Assembly: GCA_011009095.1 (NCBI GenBank)
Contig: VTPC01000810.1
Location: 39,213-103,212, forward strand
DNA: 64,000 bases
Origin: Ignelater luminosus
Lineage: Eukaryota; Arthropoda; Insecta; Coleoptera; Elateridae
Direction: 5' to 3'
Shown: positions 24,508 to 38,900 of the stretch, piece by piece
Numbering within the stretch: position 1 is the stretch's first letter
Layout of the letters: the number at the start of each line of letters is the position of its first letter
Notes under the pieces: generated by a model
Told to the model about the DNA's origin: nothing
Seen by the model: the letters and a program-made list of their open reading frames with translations, nothing else
Databases searched by the model: none
Position numbers and translations under genes: made by a program

Positions 24508-27500
24508 GTAAGTTTTCTTTGTTTTAAATTCACTTTTATGTGATTGAGCGGGCAAATTCATCATTTAAATTATAAAATTACTAATTTGACTTTCAGTGTT
24601 GATTTTTTAATCGTTTTTTATTACTTTGGAAATACGTTTCAAGCAGAAAAAGATACTTATGGTTAGTATGTTACAATTGGGTATTTGAATTTCCTCAAAA
24701 GTATTTAATAAACATTTTGATTTTGATAATGATAACATGCTCATAAAAATTAAAACAAACATTGAGGGTTGTGAGCATTTCGATTAAAAATGAGAAATGT
24801 AAACTTTACAATTGGTGCAAATAGTAACTTTACTGATTCTGTTTTTCGGACAAAGGTAAATTGATTTTGATAATCTAATCAGTACCCAGTAGCCGCAAAA
24901 GATTCTAGAAAAACTGAGACCTTATTTTCCACATAAGATCTGAAACGGGAAAAGTTTATTATGTAGTAGGTTTTTTAAAAAACTAGAAAGATAGTTAATT
25001 ATTTGAAGCTACATTCATATAAAGAACAAATCAGAAGAAGAAGAATGGAAATCTTTTTAGATACTTTAAGTTTCTTTGGAGTTGATATTGTGCTTGTACA
25101 CTTTTTTTTTTAAATATTTGTATTCCAATTTCGATCACTACAAATCATTTTAGTTACAGTGTCTTTTTTCAATTAATTTGGACATCTTCTTTCTTGAAAG
25201 AATTGTACTAAAAACTCAATTTTAAATTTAATTGTAAGTTTGACAGTTCAAATGAGAATTTGTAAAGAAAGACCACAGACGCAAACGTTTTGGGATGTTT
25301 TGTATTTTCAAATCTTTAGGCTTGTGGGCCAAAAATTCTTTTGGTTTTTATTCCTTAGATAAACACATTTTTACTTTTTTTCTTTTAATACCATCTGCAT
25401 TTTACGATACTGGTAAAAAACCACCTTCCAAACCTTGACTCTTTTTCGGTAAAATTATACAGAATTATATGCTGATTTTCAATTTTCTTCTAACTATCCC
25501 AACTTACCGATTCTATTGCAAATTTAAATTGTTTTTAAAGCCCTTATTGATTTTATAGCTCAATAAAGGTGTCCACACTTGATTTATCTTCTACGAGGCT
25601 TTGTTATTTTTAGATACTTTTTGTGACACGTTTGATTGATGAAGAACACATTTCTAATATGGGACAATTTTCAGACTAGTAAAACATAAAAAGAACTAAA
25701 ACTTCAATTGGGAAGAGCAAGTCCCACTGCTAAGTAGTTTTCCATTTACAAAGCTTCACTTAAAATGTTCTTTATAATCAGTTCGATCATTTTGTTCTTT
25801 GAGTATTGTTTTTAGTAGAATGCTAATCAGAACTCATGAATACAGTTGAAATTCTTGTTCCACATTTCCATATAATCCAGAACGGTAGAATTGGCCAATC
25901 TCAATAATATTCCACATATTCAAAAGCTAGCATGAGATAATCAGCATGCATGTCGTTTAGAACATTCCAGAAACTCGTAACAAATTCTAATTCTATGTTA
26001 TCTATTTCAGGTTACTAACCTAAGAACAACTAGGTACATTAACCTAATGTGTATTTTTGTACAACAAATTAGTTCAGAGAAAATATGAGGAACTAAAGGA
26101 TTGTAACTATTTGCTCTCCAAATAATAGACGTATTCAAATATTGGAGTATCTGATCAAGACCTTTCTGATAGAGACTGCAATCTTGGAAACTCGAAATGC
26201 CGAGATTTTGTTGTCATCATTCCCGATATTTTCGAGATGTTTAGCAATTGCCTCTTCTTCTCCAGTACATCCAAGAAATTCTTCTCCACTCAAAGTTTAG
26301 CATGTTAGGTAAAATTCTATAATTTTTTTTGTTTACGGATTAGAAACTGAAAGTTATATACTGCAGAAAGGTTACTTATGGCTTTGTAAAACTGGGTAAA
26401 ATTATACTATCCCTTTAAAAGACCGGTGTGTCTACCACACTTTTGGTCAAATGGCCGGTTCATTTTAACATGAACCATTTTCTCTTTTCATCTTCAAAGC
26501 AGTAAGCAAACATGTGATGTTATACCTTGGGTAGTACTCTTTCGTTGAAATTCTTCCAAACTGAGAAAATCAATTTACTACATGGACTTAAGCATTATTT
26601 ATATTTTAAGTTTATTGCATTCATTGTTTTCTAAGAAAACTTGATAATAGAATTTTTGATATTTTAGTTTTTCGATAAAAAAATTTTTTTTTGCAAATAT
26701 TGTGGGGCTTTGCTAATGCTTTTTCTAAGGTGCCTTAAAGGAAACCGCTGTGTTTTGACTTTCTCGATTTTTGGGCGTTTTTCTAAGTGCAATTATAGAT
26801 TTTTTTTGTAGATAAATTGATGTATCCATAGTTTATTCATAGTTGTACAGTACGCTTCACGCTATACTTAACACGGTCAATCGGCTTTACAAGTGGTTGT
26901 AAATCTAAATCTGACTTCTAATACAATAACCGATTGTTATGGTCCATGCATCTATACACCTTTACAGTACTACACCGCTGAAAAATTCTGCGTACGCTCT
27001 TTGGCTCAGTTTAGTTAAAATCAAATTAACAAACCTAGTTCTAAATGCATATAAGTTACAATTATAAAGAAAAACCAAACGACAATCGGTGGCACCCAAT
27101 TCGTATATTGTAAAAAAAAGTCTCATCTCCGTACGATTTTTAGTTTCCAAGATATCGTGTTGCTATAAAAAGATGCGCCCTGTTTTGAGGATAGATATCT
27201 TCACTTGTACCAAAGGTATGAAAACTTTTTTAGTCAAGGCATCAAAAAACGGTCCTACGAAGTTTCGCTTTTTGAAAAACAACATTACAAATTTTCAAAT
27301 CTGGTACAAATTTCCTATGGCAATCTGTAACTTTTTTGTAATTTGAATTGATTTCTGCAATTGATCCCATCTGACCAAGACAGAGACAGAGCTAGGCTGA
27401 CAAAAGATGAACTTTAATAAAAGTATACTTTAGCATTTAAATTAAGTTATTAAATCAAATATTTCAAAGCAATTTCAAAATTTAAAGTTGACTAGTTTTT

Positions 27501-28649
27501 ATGGAAACGGCCGTTAGATAAATCATTCATAACACTACCGTCCCAATCGACCTTGCGTTCCCGAGATTCAGAAGACGTTAGAAAAAAAAACAAAAGCCGA
27601 TTGCCAGTACCTAGATCGCTGTACAGTCTTCAGTTGTCTACTAATAATGACTCAAGTTTTATGTTTGTATGAGGCATATGGATTTTTAAAGGTTCTTTTA
27701 CACATACACGGAAAAAATGTTTTGTTGGTGCTACAAACAACTTTTCGACAGCAAATATTTTTGCAAGAACAACAAATATGTTTGTCACACAATATAATTT
27801 TCTGCTCTTGCCACTACAGCACTTTGATAGATACAACAATTTTATAATTTATTTTAGAGTTAAGAACAGATCAATTTGTTGCTACAGCAAAAAAATATTT
27901 GTTGTCCAAAATTCCACTAAAATGTTTATTGTTCTTCTTGCATCTAGGAACTCCTACCCTAACCCTAACACACCTATCAGTAGTCTAATTAAATATGAGT
28001 ATCATGGAAGACTGGTGTCAGAGTTCCAAAAGTTTACAAAAAGGCAGTTCACAAGAATCTGGAAATTCATAGGGACGTCGCAAGGTCTTGAAACTTGAAA
28101 CAACTTGGAGATCGAATTTAACACCCTGGAAAGACATGAATGCCTAGGAATATGAGGGTGGTCTGCAAGAAGACAAAACTTAGGTAGTGACACATCTTTC
28201 TGAAATTTGCTTTTTACCTCTTCGACGTTGATAAAACTTTTTGAAGTTGCAAAATTTCTATAAAACATTTCTTATCTTTGCCTGCTAGTACTAGGTGATG
28301 GAAAAAACATTTTTTCCATGTTCCATACCTGATCGTATAAAAAAGATACAAAATTTGCTATTCTAATTTGAAATCTTGGAGTCCCATGATACTAGTACAG
28401 TATCCTACTGATTGTGTGCTGAACTGAATAAAAATCACAGATTAGATGTGCTGTAGTAAATTTACCAAAACAAACAAAAATAAAACAGCAAATACACTTT
28501 TTATATACGCAGAGCAACCTATAAAACCATAAACAAAATAAGTCCGTGTCTAAAACGATAAATAATGAAGAATTGAACATAAAACGGAAATATTAAGAAA
28601 AACTTATTTTTAAGAAACTCGATTTGTTTGATAGTTCGCCAAAGAAGTC

Positions 28650-29140
28650 GCTCTTTATGGTTTTCATAGACATGGTGTGCTGCCACAGATTGCTATTACC
28701 AAGTTAGAGGCAATTCATGGTGAGTCTTCACCGTTCTTTAAAACCATGGATTGACGAAATAAAATGTGAAAACAAACATTCAGTAGATACACAAACAACT
28801 GAAGAAATAATCAAAAGAATCCACAGAATTGTTTTGGCCAACCGCCCGATATCACAGAAATAGTTTCATCTCATGTTGAACATCTACATATCATATTTTA
28901 AGCGTAGTCTAAACGAATTTTCGCTGTCACTGCACCCTTGATACTAAGGAACAGTCAAAACAGTGGACACAGGTTTTCGGGATAATTTTGCCAAAGGAAA
29001 AGTCGTTAGCGAGTATTATACTAATTTATTCTGCCTTTTGAATGATGAAATCACGAGAAGAAAGTGCTATTTTACCATGACATTCCCATTAGCTCATATC
29101 ATCAGTAGTTGCAATGACCATCTTCTAATAAAATCATTTG
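28650..29140 (+). pseudogene. Mariner transposase relic
   Basis: Decayed N-terminal and central parts of a mariner transposase are readable in shifting frames: KLEAIHGESSP (helix-turn-helix region, near 28710), TTEEIIKRIHRIVLANRPIS (near 28800), KEQSKQWTQVFG (near 28955; compare the family's ETKxQSKQW), AKGKVVSEYYTNLF (near 28990), and a VLFYHD-like remnant of the second catalytic acid (near 29065). A segment between KEQSKQW and KGKVVSEYY is deleted, and there are several stops. No intact TIRs were found. The copy sits inside intron 1 of Sox100B on the same strand and is not functional. Confidence 0.62.
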
Positions 29141-30351
29141 ATTAGCCTCGTGATTAATTTTTTTTCTGATATTTTGACTAAGCACAAGATTAGTAACATC
29201 TGTAGTTGCATCAAAATAGTTCATACAGAACAAACATCTTTGAATCAAAAAATAACAAAATCGGCCGACAAAGATTTAGAAGAGTTTATTTTGTAAAGCA
29301 TCTTTGATGCCAATTGTATTTAATGCCAGCATCCATAATCTTCAGAATATTTAAGAAAGTTTTGAAAGAATCATTTAATTGATTCCAAAAACAAAACAGA
29401 TAGAGAAATGAATGCAGGATACAGTTTCGTCTAGAACGACTTTAATTTAAAAAAGTAAGGTTAAGAAGTAACATTCAAAAGTTAAAAAATAAAAAAATCT
29501 TTCCTAGGAGAAAAATAGATTTATAAGCAAAATCCAGAAAATATTGAACATTAGCAATGAAATGTATGTAGAGCATTGTCTTGACTTTTTATTTTTTTCT
29601 AATTATGAGCTAAACGTTTTCAGTTCTGTTGATAAAAACAAATGCAATCTATTCGGCACCTTTAGAAGTTGCATTTTAAATTCGCTTTAGAAAAACATGT
29701 TTTCTTAATACATGTTAAAAATTCTCTTTTTTATCTAGGAAATATTCATGTAGTAATTTCTAATAATTACATCATCAACGAACATGCCAAACACGAATTA
29801 TTACAAACTGAAGGTTCCGACGAACATGTCGAAAAAATCTTCAAAAGTTTAACAAAATTTAACAAATTTAAATTATAATAAATGTAGATGTTACTATCGA
29901 GGGAACATTTTATAAACAACAGATTTAGTTTATTGGGGAAATCTGCGCTGGATACCATCTTGAAATTTAAAAATTGTTCTAATTTTCATGACTCATATAC
30001 AGCTTTCTGTTAAACCTTTATTTGATAACCAATTAAAATTCATGTAGTATATCTACTTTTAAGTTACTTTCCTAATGAAAAATCTACACATACTTTAGTT
30101 GTTCTGCTCTTTTTGTTTTGTTTTTACTAATTTTCTCCACATAACTTAATAGATATAGTATACACTAAATAGCATTTTTACAAAACCTACCATTTGAAAG
30201 TTCCGCCGTGCAAAGTGTTTCTAAAATCCGTTAATTAAAGCACGCTCGCTAATTACACTTTTAACTGACGGAACGTTTTATGTTTTCAAATTTATTTGTA
30301 CAATTCCAATGTCTTATTGCATAAATACTAGTTGCCCCGCAAACTATAATA

Positions 30352-30458
30352 TTTAAAGTAAACTAACAATAAAAAAGAATTTATGAGTTGTAAGTACGTT
30401 TTTGTACTTATAACTCGTAATATTACAAATTTACTGTTACTGTTAGTTTACTAAATTG
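30352..30458. repeat. Long imperfect palindrome (hairpin)
   Basis: GAGTTGTAAGTAC (30385-30397) and GTACTTATAACTC (30404-30416) pair around a six-base loop. Outside these the arms continue with AGTAAACTAACA-type bases on the left and the complementary TGTTAGTTTACTA on the right, with one internal bulge. Total span is about 107 bases. It may be a small foldback element or a structured RNA. No TA or other duplication is clear. Confidence 0.55.
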
Positions 30459-32099
30459 TAATTTAAAGCAAGAAGAAGAAAGTTTTCTTATTACCTACTG
30501 TAAGTGCTTTAGTATTATCAGTTTAAGGTATTAATAAGAATCAATGTGAAAAATCACGTGACGTTAAAAAAACCGTTACATATACCCAGTTGTGCGTTAT
30601 GAATATTGAAACCATTCAATATATTCCAGTCAGAATGAAAGACACACAAAAAGCCTTCTCAAGCCAAAATTCTAAAATAGAATAATACCATCAGCAACCT
30701 AACCAAAGAAGTAGTAGACAAAATGCAAAAGCATTCTCTAATCAATCAGATCCAAACAAATAGTCGTCATAGTTTTTCAATCTGAAATGCAAGAAAAAAA
30801 TTTATAAATCGGAAAAGCGCATGGAAAGATCGTTTTTGACGTAGCAATCAATTTCTAAAAGGAAATCGATATGTGATAAATTAAAAGCTACTACTTATAA
30901 GTTTGCAGTATTCGTAGAGCCAATATTCTTAACAAGCACTGTGATGCCATTTTTGAACCATTTGGTTTTTTAAATATTTACTCTCACAGAAAAAAGTCAC
31001 TCGGATTTAAATCCGGCAAATATGATAGCTTGCCTTAACCTTTCAAAGGATTTTGTATAAATCAGATCTTCTCAGATAAGATTCATGAATTCCTAAACGA
31101 ACCGTTGTTCTTCCAATATTTTAGCATTTTTTGCACCCGTGACGGTTGTTTCTGTGAAATTGCAAAAGTTGCTCACTGCGCAGTAAGCCTTTGCGTATGC
31201 AACGAAATGACAATTCTAAGTACAGATGCGCAAATTCTGCTTGTTGGCGCATCCCAAATTAAGAAAACCAGATATCATTTGTTTTTGACCTGTCTTCTCA
31301 AGCATAGATATCACAGTGTCAGAAAATCTGAATCTTCACATTTGTCGATTTTGTGCGGAAACATGTTCAGGCCATCTTGGGCAATCTGCTTTGGGCATAA
31401 TTGTGATGCCTGATTTACAGACAATACCGAAGTGCACTTTCGATCTGTTTACTCTTATCAATTCCTCTTTGCTATGCACACTTTCCCTATGTTGTTTAAA
31501 TTTATCCGTAGACCAGAAGTGAAGAAACGGAAATTACCATATAAGTGTTCCAATTTTATTTTATTTTTGATGACCTGTTACTCTTACTACTTTGATGAAT
31601 TTTAGGGCTGAAGGCCCAGAACCGATATGAATTTCGATCCAGCCGATTTCGATCTATATCAAAATACTATCATGGATGAGGAACTCTTGGAAATATAATC
31701 AGTTTAATTTTGGCTCGAGCTGATTTGCTCTATAAGGAACTGAATTTAGGAGCAGTTGTTGCCTGATGTACAAATGTTTCTAATAAAAAGCAAGAAATCT
31801 CATAATCTTTCAGTCTCTAACTAAGAACAGAACAAGTCTACTAAAACTTGATATTATATCAACTTACTTACTTACTGGATTCGTTATGTCCTTTGGGGCA
31901 TTCAGTATTGTTATATCTGTTCCATTTCTTGTTTTATTTTGCAGTTTTACTCTTCCACTGCGGATTCCACTCTAAAGCTTTGCGGCATACATTTGTTTTC
32001 TCTCTTAAAATGATAAACATGTAATGCCTAAGCATTAAAACCAAGCTTTTCGTCAATTCCCGCCACAATTATGAGAAATCAAAGCCAGAAGAGTGGATA

Positions 32100-32960
32100 T
32101 CAATTCTTCACAGGTAATCCACAATATAATATTTCGATGGCGGCCCAGAATTTTTTATGAACAGAGGTGAACCACATCAACAGCACCCAGAGGAATTTTT
32201 TGATGAACCATTTAGACAGCAGCAGTACCAAAAGCAACAACAGAGCGACAACAATACCAGACGCATCAACAACAAGCTCTACCAACGCATTATCATTACC
32301 AAGAGGACCCATCGATCGAATTAAATGTATCGAAAAAGACTGACTGCAATTAATGGCCCAAGTGGAACGGTTTAACGGTAAACTAAAAGACAAAACAATG
32401 TTTGTATTTAGATGAAAAGTTAACAACAAATCTTCTAAAGCTTGACTATGTTACTGCCGAGGGTAAAGCTAATGTTAGGCAAGCTCGTAAACTAGTTAAA
32501 AATTGCTCTCAACGATGCATTAGAATACATAAGCGTAAGCAACCACAGAATCAATTCCTCCTACTTGTTTGGAGGTGTCAAGAACTCATATAGCAGATGT
32601 AGAAATTCAACCAAGTGAGCAACTTTCTGAAGAAACTTGAAAAGTCTGAGAACGTTGGATGAATGAAGTAATTCCTCCAGATACAGAAGAAGCAGCTGAA
32701 ACAAAAGAAAAAACACTTACACCATCGCAAAATTAGTCAAAAACAGCAGAAACAAAGTACAGCAAAAAATAAGAAACCACTAGAAAATTAGCAACAAAAC
32801 GAATCGCCTAAAGAAGAAGTAACAGAAGAATTGAGTAAGCAATTTGCTGCAGATGCTAACCACTAGTACTCGTTAACACACCGAAGCCACAAAAGAAGAA
32901 GTAGAAAAATAATAAAGAACAGAAGCAGATTAAATAGAAAGAGAAAACTATAGACAAAAC
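32100..32960 (+). pseudogene. Decayed copy of a BAG-domain (starvin/BAG3-like) gene
   Basis: A glutamine-rich segment (PHQQHPEEFFDEPFRQQQYQ, near 32168-32230) leads, through frameshifts, into an unmistakable BAG domain. RGPIDRIKCIEKD, a stop, then LQLMAQVERFNGKLKDK lie at 32303-32397. After a one-base shift come YLDEKLTTNLLKLDYVTAEG (from about 32405) and KANVRQARKLVKNCSQRCIR to about 32525. A polar Glu/Lys/Thr-rich tail (for example PSEQLSEET, PPDTEEAAETKEKT) continues to about 32960 with many stops. In the BAG3/starvin family the BAG domain binds the Hsp70 ATPase domain and promotes nucleotide exchange. No introns are evident across the copied part, so a processed retrocopy is likely. The parental gene is elsewhere. 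At least one premature stop and two frameshifts lie in the BAG domain alone. Confidence 0.78.
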
Positions 32961-35900
32961 CGGAATAAACAATAAAAACATAAATTACAGAAGACATACA
33001 ACTGATTACTGATGTCATTCACACTGAATACATTTTTGCCATTCAAACAAGTTTAGATTAGAATATAAGATACCAAGGCATCAATTTCTTATTTGGAAAA
33101 AGTATCTCAAACAGAAATGAAAAATACTAGAACGCCCAATTATTTGGTCGAGATCATCCTACTGCTGTCCAGTGGGTGACATGGTGTCATAGATTTTGGA
33201 AAAAACTAAACGAAATATCTAGATCAAAATGTAATAATTAAGGATGATAATAGTTCGACATGACAAGAAAAGGCTCGAGAGAAAGAACCTATAGACAGAA
33301 AGTCTTTTGCAATATGTAGTTAATAGACAGACAATGAAAAATTGAAAACCAAAGCTCACGATCAGAATTTGTTATTTTTTATTATGCATACAAAAACCAT
33401 ATTTCCTATAGTTTCCAAGAGCCTTACAATGAGACTTAGAGTTTTGATACCCTGTACAGTTAGTACTCGAGAAATTTCCATTAATAAATATCAGTGATTC
33501 ATCGTTGCTTTTGGTCTCTTAAAAAGGGTCCTCAGATCAATAATGGTTTTAGCTTTCAAAAATTCTCTTTATAACCATAGAAATATAACACGTAATGGTT
33601 CATAATTGAAGAAATTAACTTAAAGACTGATGTGTAAATTGTTGATGGCCAATTTCTCGATTACTGGAAAGAAAATTTAATAAATTGTTCAGGCTTCTGG
33701 TCATTGCAGTAGCTCTGGAGCATTTTTTATTATACATACATAAGTAATTGAGACTTGAAACTGAACACAGTTACCAGTTGGACAAACGTTGACAAACCCA
33801 CAAATTAATTTGAATTTAATATCGTCACTGTCTACAATTGCACAGGAATTATGTGCTCAGACAGGAAGCCTGAAGACATTAGAATAAGATTCAGCGCGGT
33901 ACAAACAGCAATGTCTTCTTCAGATTGATTTTTTATTTTTTCCTCGAATCATTTCCAATTTGTTCTTGCCTTTGATTGTTTCTCTTTGTTTATCAATCTT
34001 TCTTTATCCATAGCTTCTCTTTTCTGTATGGAGAGAATGTCAAGATTATCTTTTTGACACCCATAAACACTGAGGTTTTTGGCTTGAATCTCTTGATACA
34101 TCAATGGTAGTCAAAGTTTTGTACAGGAAGCTTGCTGGTCTAATAACAATAATACTGAGAGTTTATTTTTCTTACCTCAGGAAACACTATGAATTAACAA
34201 ATTTATTTCAAAAACGGCTCAAAAGTCACCGTTTCTGAAGCTTCTGATCAACCACCAGGAAGTACCTAAAACCTAACTCAAATTCCTATTTGTTTGTTTT
34301 TGGAAAAATTAACATTAGAAAACACGTTGATGTCCTAATACTGTATCTTTTAAACAATTTCATTATTTTAGAATTAATTTCTAGGATCGACAAATTCACT
34401 CCAGATGTTAGTTTGTGCTCGTCAAGAATTTTTACAGCCTACAGTTCAAGCTCTTGATGTTCATTTGGATTTCTTAAACTGGGACAGATTTCAAAATGAC
34501 GACCGGAAAATTTCTTGAGCTAATCTTTTCTAGCTGATGGTTTGGTATTATTCAATGAGTCAATCAAACTATGATACATATTTCTTCTGTACATCAATGG
34601 CAAATAATTCGAAAACGTTAATGACTAATAATAAGGTTTTCCATGTAATAGATACCTTTACAGTGCGATAAACGCTGGTTCAAGTGCTTCAAATAAAATA
34701 TTAGAAAATAGAAGGTTTCTGATATTGACAGTTATTAGTTATTGAGTGTCTGTAAAAATTTTAGTTTCTATATTTCAACGAAAAGTTGACTTGCTAACTT
34801 TAGATTCTTCTTGTTTTTCTTTTTGATTGATGTTATTACAGAGATATTTCTAATTACAAATTTATTTGTGTTTAGTTTAGCCAAACAACATATTTTGTGT
34901 CTGCACATATGTATAACTATGACAATGATACAATCAGCGCTTCTAAATTTAATTCTCCTGTTTTGCTTTTGCTCGTTAAAATGTTTTCTAAACACACTAA
35001 TGTATGTAGCATAGCAGACCACACAATATAAATGCATTACCTCACGCATAACTGCAATTATTCTAAATAAATTTAATTTTACTGATTAATGAAGATTTTT
35101 GTTGTAAAGTGGTAAGTTAGTCTGTTGTCGATGATATTGAACTCTTTCTGTTTTGTAACGTCAACTGTAATAAGGAAATCGAAATTCTTAGATATAAAAT
35201 TTTTTTGTTATCTTTTATTTTTGTTTTAAATTACATTTCAATCTGAACTATTTTCAAGTTGTTTATCTTATCCACATATTATAAAAACATCCAATTAATT
35301 TCTAGAAGTGATTTTATCCCTCACTATTTTCGTTTAGTTTATCATTTGACATTGATAAGTGATTACTACGAATAGTAAAAATCGTTGAAATTTCTCTTGC
35401 TTAAAGTTTACCAGAGACTGTAAAAAGCGTTGCTGCTACTTATTGTTGTAAAAATAACTACAAAAGCTCAGAAAATCCAAGAAATCAATGATTTTAGTTT
35501 TAGAAATTATTAATTGCAGTATAAGGCAAGAAAGTGATAAGATAACAAATTGTAGCAAAGTTTAGAAAAATTATAAACCAAGAAATAATTATAGATAATT
35601 TTAGAAATAAAAAACTTTTAAAAACTTGAATTAGACTCTCCTTCTTTTAATAACAGCTCGGCTATCAACCATACCTTGCTTTTTGTTTTCCTGGAACTGT
35701 GCAGATTTCGATTAGGATCTATCTTTGCTTCCTTTTCCTGCTTGGTCAGTACGAGTTTTGAACCCTCACTTTTTTGGTTTTTTCTGCTTTAACCAATAAA
35801 TCTAAATATTCAGAATTTGAGACTAAATTCTGCCTTGGTTTTTCTTTTGAAAAACCGCATCGGTAACCTGACTGTACCAAATTCTTGTCTTCTTGAAGTT

Positions 35901-38900
35901 TTGAAACCAGTTACTCGCAAAAGTTTGTATCACATTGAATAGGTATCTAAAACAGCTCTTACAGATCAGAAGAGCCAATTCCTCTATCAGATTTGATGCC
36001 CAGAAACCTTTAAAAGTCTAGACTGCAATATAATTAACGCAGAATACTCCTCTCTAAGGCTACTACTACTACTACATTGAATGTACTAGAAGCTTGGGAT
36101 TCTCTGTTCAATGTTAGGTCTAGTTGCAAGGTGTCGTTTCAATGACAAATTTTCTCTTACCCAGTCTGATCTAACACGACTCTCTTCTTCAACTCCACTA
36201 ATCACAAATGAATTTAGTAGCAAGATTTGATTATTACCTAATGAGAAATCTCGTGAAACGTAGGCTATTTAGCCAGACTGTTATTAAAGCATTGATCATC
36301 TTTTTGACTCAAGCGAGTAGGTGGACCAGTTAGACAGGCTTGCAAACAAAGATTTGAGACAGTATTCTGGCCTGTCTGATAAGAAAAACCAAAATAACTG
36401 GTAGAAAAATGAGATTTTCCAATTAGTGCTTTGATTAGAATCAGTTTTTCTTCCTATTGCTATTTAGAATCTGGCCATTTGTTGTACGATTAATTTTAAT
36501 TACAACATACAGGTAACTCTTGGTGTAGTATGAGGAGTCAAGCTTCACCCTTCCGGAAACAGTTTTTGATCAGATTGATTTAGAAAATCTACAACACCCA
36601 TATATGATGCTCAGATAAGAGAAGTATTGTTTCGTATTGACTGGTTTTATTGACCTTTCCATAGATTGGAATAATACTGCTGTTTGAATATAAAGCTTTC
36701 TTAGCTTTAGAACCACTGAGACAGGTAACGCAAAACATCGAGGAAAAACTAGATTTTTATAACTGATGATTCCAATATACATAATAAGATTGTCCGCTTT
36801 TTTGATTGCCAGCAGTTTTTGATCAATGTATTTGAGCTTTGGTCAAGGAATTTATTAATTTGTCGACAGTATAGGAAATATGAAATTCCCTTGCTTAATT
36901 CCCTTGCCCATACCATATCATTAGTTAGGTTTGCAAGAGGGATTCTAGATAGTTCGTGAAGTAATTGAAGTTCAAATGATGTATCTTAAAACAATATACG
37001 CGGAACTGAGTCAAATGATATATCGTCACAATATTTTAGAACTCAATAGACTACTGACTGCGTTTTATTACGCATTAGAGTTTATTAGAAAAAGGCAGAC
37101 CTTTGGATAACGATAAGGTCTTGTAGAATGTACAAATAGATCGCTGTATTTGGTCTCTAGTTCTTTAATTAGTTGGGTCTCCTTTTTAAGGGATCAAAAC
37201 GACTTTGCCCTCTATAAAATAAAATAGGACAGTTAGCAAGATTCAGACAAGCGTTAACAGAAGAAGTCGCATTGGAGGTAAGCATCTACTGAATTTAATA
37301 TTGCTGTCTGTCTCAACCTAATGCTAGAAGGTTTGCTGGATCACTCTTTGATCTCGTGGAAGAGAACTGAATGCTAGATAATTAGAAAGAAGATTGTTTT
37401 GCCACTTTTGGTGCAAAATGAGATAGTCTTTAACCGACATCGTAAAGGTAATTTTTAGCCCCAGAAAGAAAAGAGCCACTGCATATTAGATGTTAAATGA
37501 GTCATCAGTCTTTTGGTGACTTTGTTGTTACTATAGGCAAGGGACTGTAGGTTAGAAACTGTTTTGTTTCTTTTTGTCTAAACAATTTCTATCTGCTATT
37601 TATAAGGCATATTTGATATTATACACTTTCTTTCTAAATTTGAAGGTATGACCTTGCTGATGGAGCGTTTCTTTGCATTTTAGTTTTGCTTAAATAAAAT
37701 CCAAGATCTCGAGTTAGTTCCATGCTCGAGTTTTTGATGAGATCACAATATCAGAATTGACGATAAGACAATATTCATGTTGACTTGGATCGAAATAGCG
37801 TAGTGACTAAAATGTTTGTATGTGTTCACAGTTGGCAAGAATACAATATCTCAAACACTTGGTGTTGCAAAAGACCTTTTCAGAAATGACTTAAGGATGC
37901 ACCGCAATAATAATTGTGAGATTCTCTAGATATAGTCTTGTGCATTATTAAATATTATGTATTTAAATTAAGAGATGGGGTAAGGCAGAATTACCGACAG
38001 TCTCCAAACAGGTCTTGCATTGAGGCAACTGGTTATGGTCAGATCAGCCGAGGATTTTACTAATTTGGTACCAGAAGAAAATAAAATGCTCTGCAAGCTA
38101 GGACTGTGTCAAGTTTGACATTAGGTTGAGAACATCTTGAAGTTACAAATTGTATCCGTCATTGTATTCTGAACATCATCTATTGTGTCTGCCCTAAATT
38201 TCACTAACAATAAATAAATTGAAGTGTTCAATATTGTTTTGGGTGGTTACGGGTGTTTAGAACATGATACTCTGTCATACGACAACAATTTGAGGATAAA
38301 TTGCATCGTGCAAGAGCAAACGCACAGCAAACTCAATTCTGTCTGTCGTCGCCGCGCCAGTCGGTTTCTGATCAGGTGACTTTTGGAAGTAATTCTATGG
38401 GTATGGCTATTCTTTTAACGTAAGTCATTACGCTCACTTTACTGAAAGAGATAAAAGTCATAATACGTGAATAATTACTTACATAAAAAATCTGTACTCA
38501 TTGACTAACAATAGAGCCTTGTAAAATCAAATAAATTTATCAAATGAGATATTGATGTAACCTAAAGCATAAGTAAGGTTAAACATTAACAATATAATCG
38601 TCTTTGCATTAATTTCTCCTAAAATTTAATCATTATAAATAAACTAGAAAATAGAAGTAATTTACTTACAGAATTCCTAGTTTTTCCGAAAACAATTGAC
38701 AGGCAAAGACAAATAAGTGCGTTGCTATCGTTGAAATTGTGAAAACAAATGAAAATCCACACTTATGACTTAGGAGTATTATTTCAATTGATTCGTTTTA
38801 TTAAAAATTATTATTATTGCTCTTTGTACCAGGAAATAAGAATTTTATAAAAGAAACCTGTCAGATAATAGAATTACCAATGACCTTTTTCTTAACATAT

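Noticed and set aside
27955..27973. CCCTAACCCTAA string resembling telomere repeats
   Set aside because: Only about two to three copies, and the usual arthropod repeat is TTAGG; a chance or trivial occurrence.
30860..31040. Minus-strand YLPDLNPSDFFL string resembling the mariner SPDLxPxDY motif
   Set aside because: Only this one motif was found; neighbouring frames give no other transposase block, so it may be chance or a tiny fragment.
36055..36076. CTA trinucleotide run
   Set aside because: Five copies only; an ordinary microsatellite of no evident significance.
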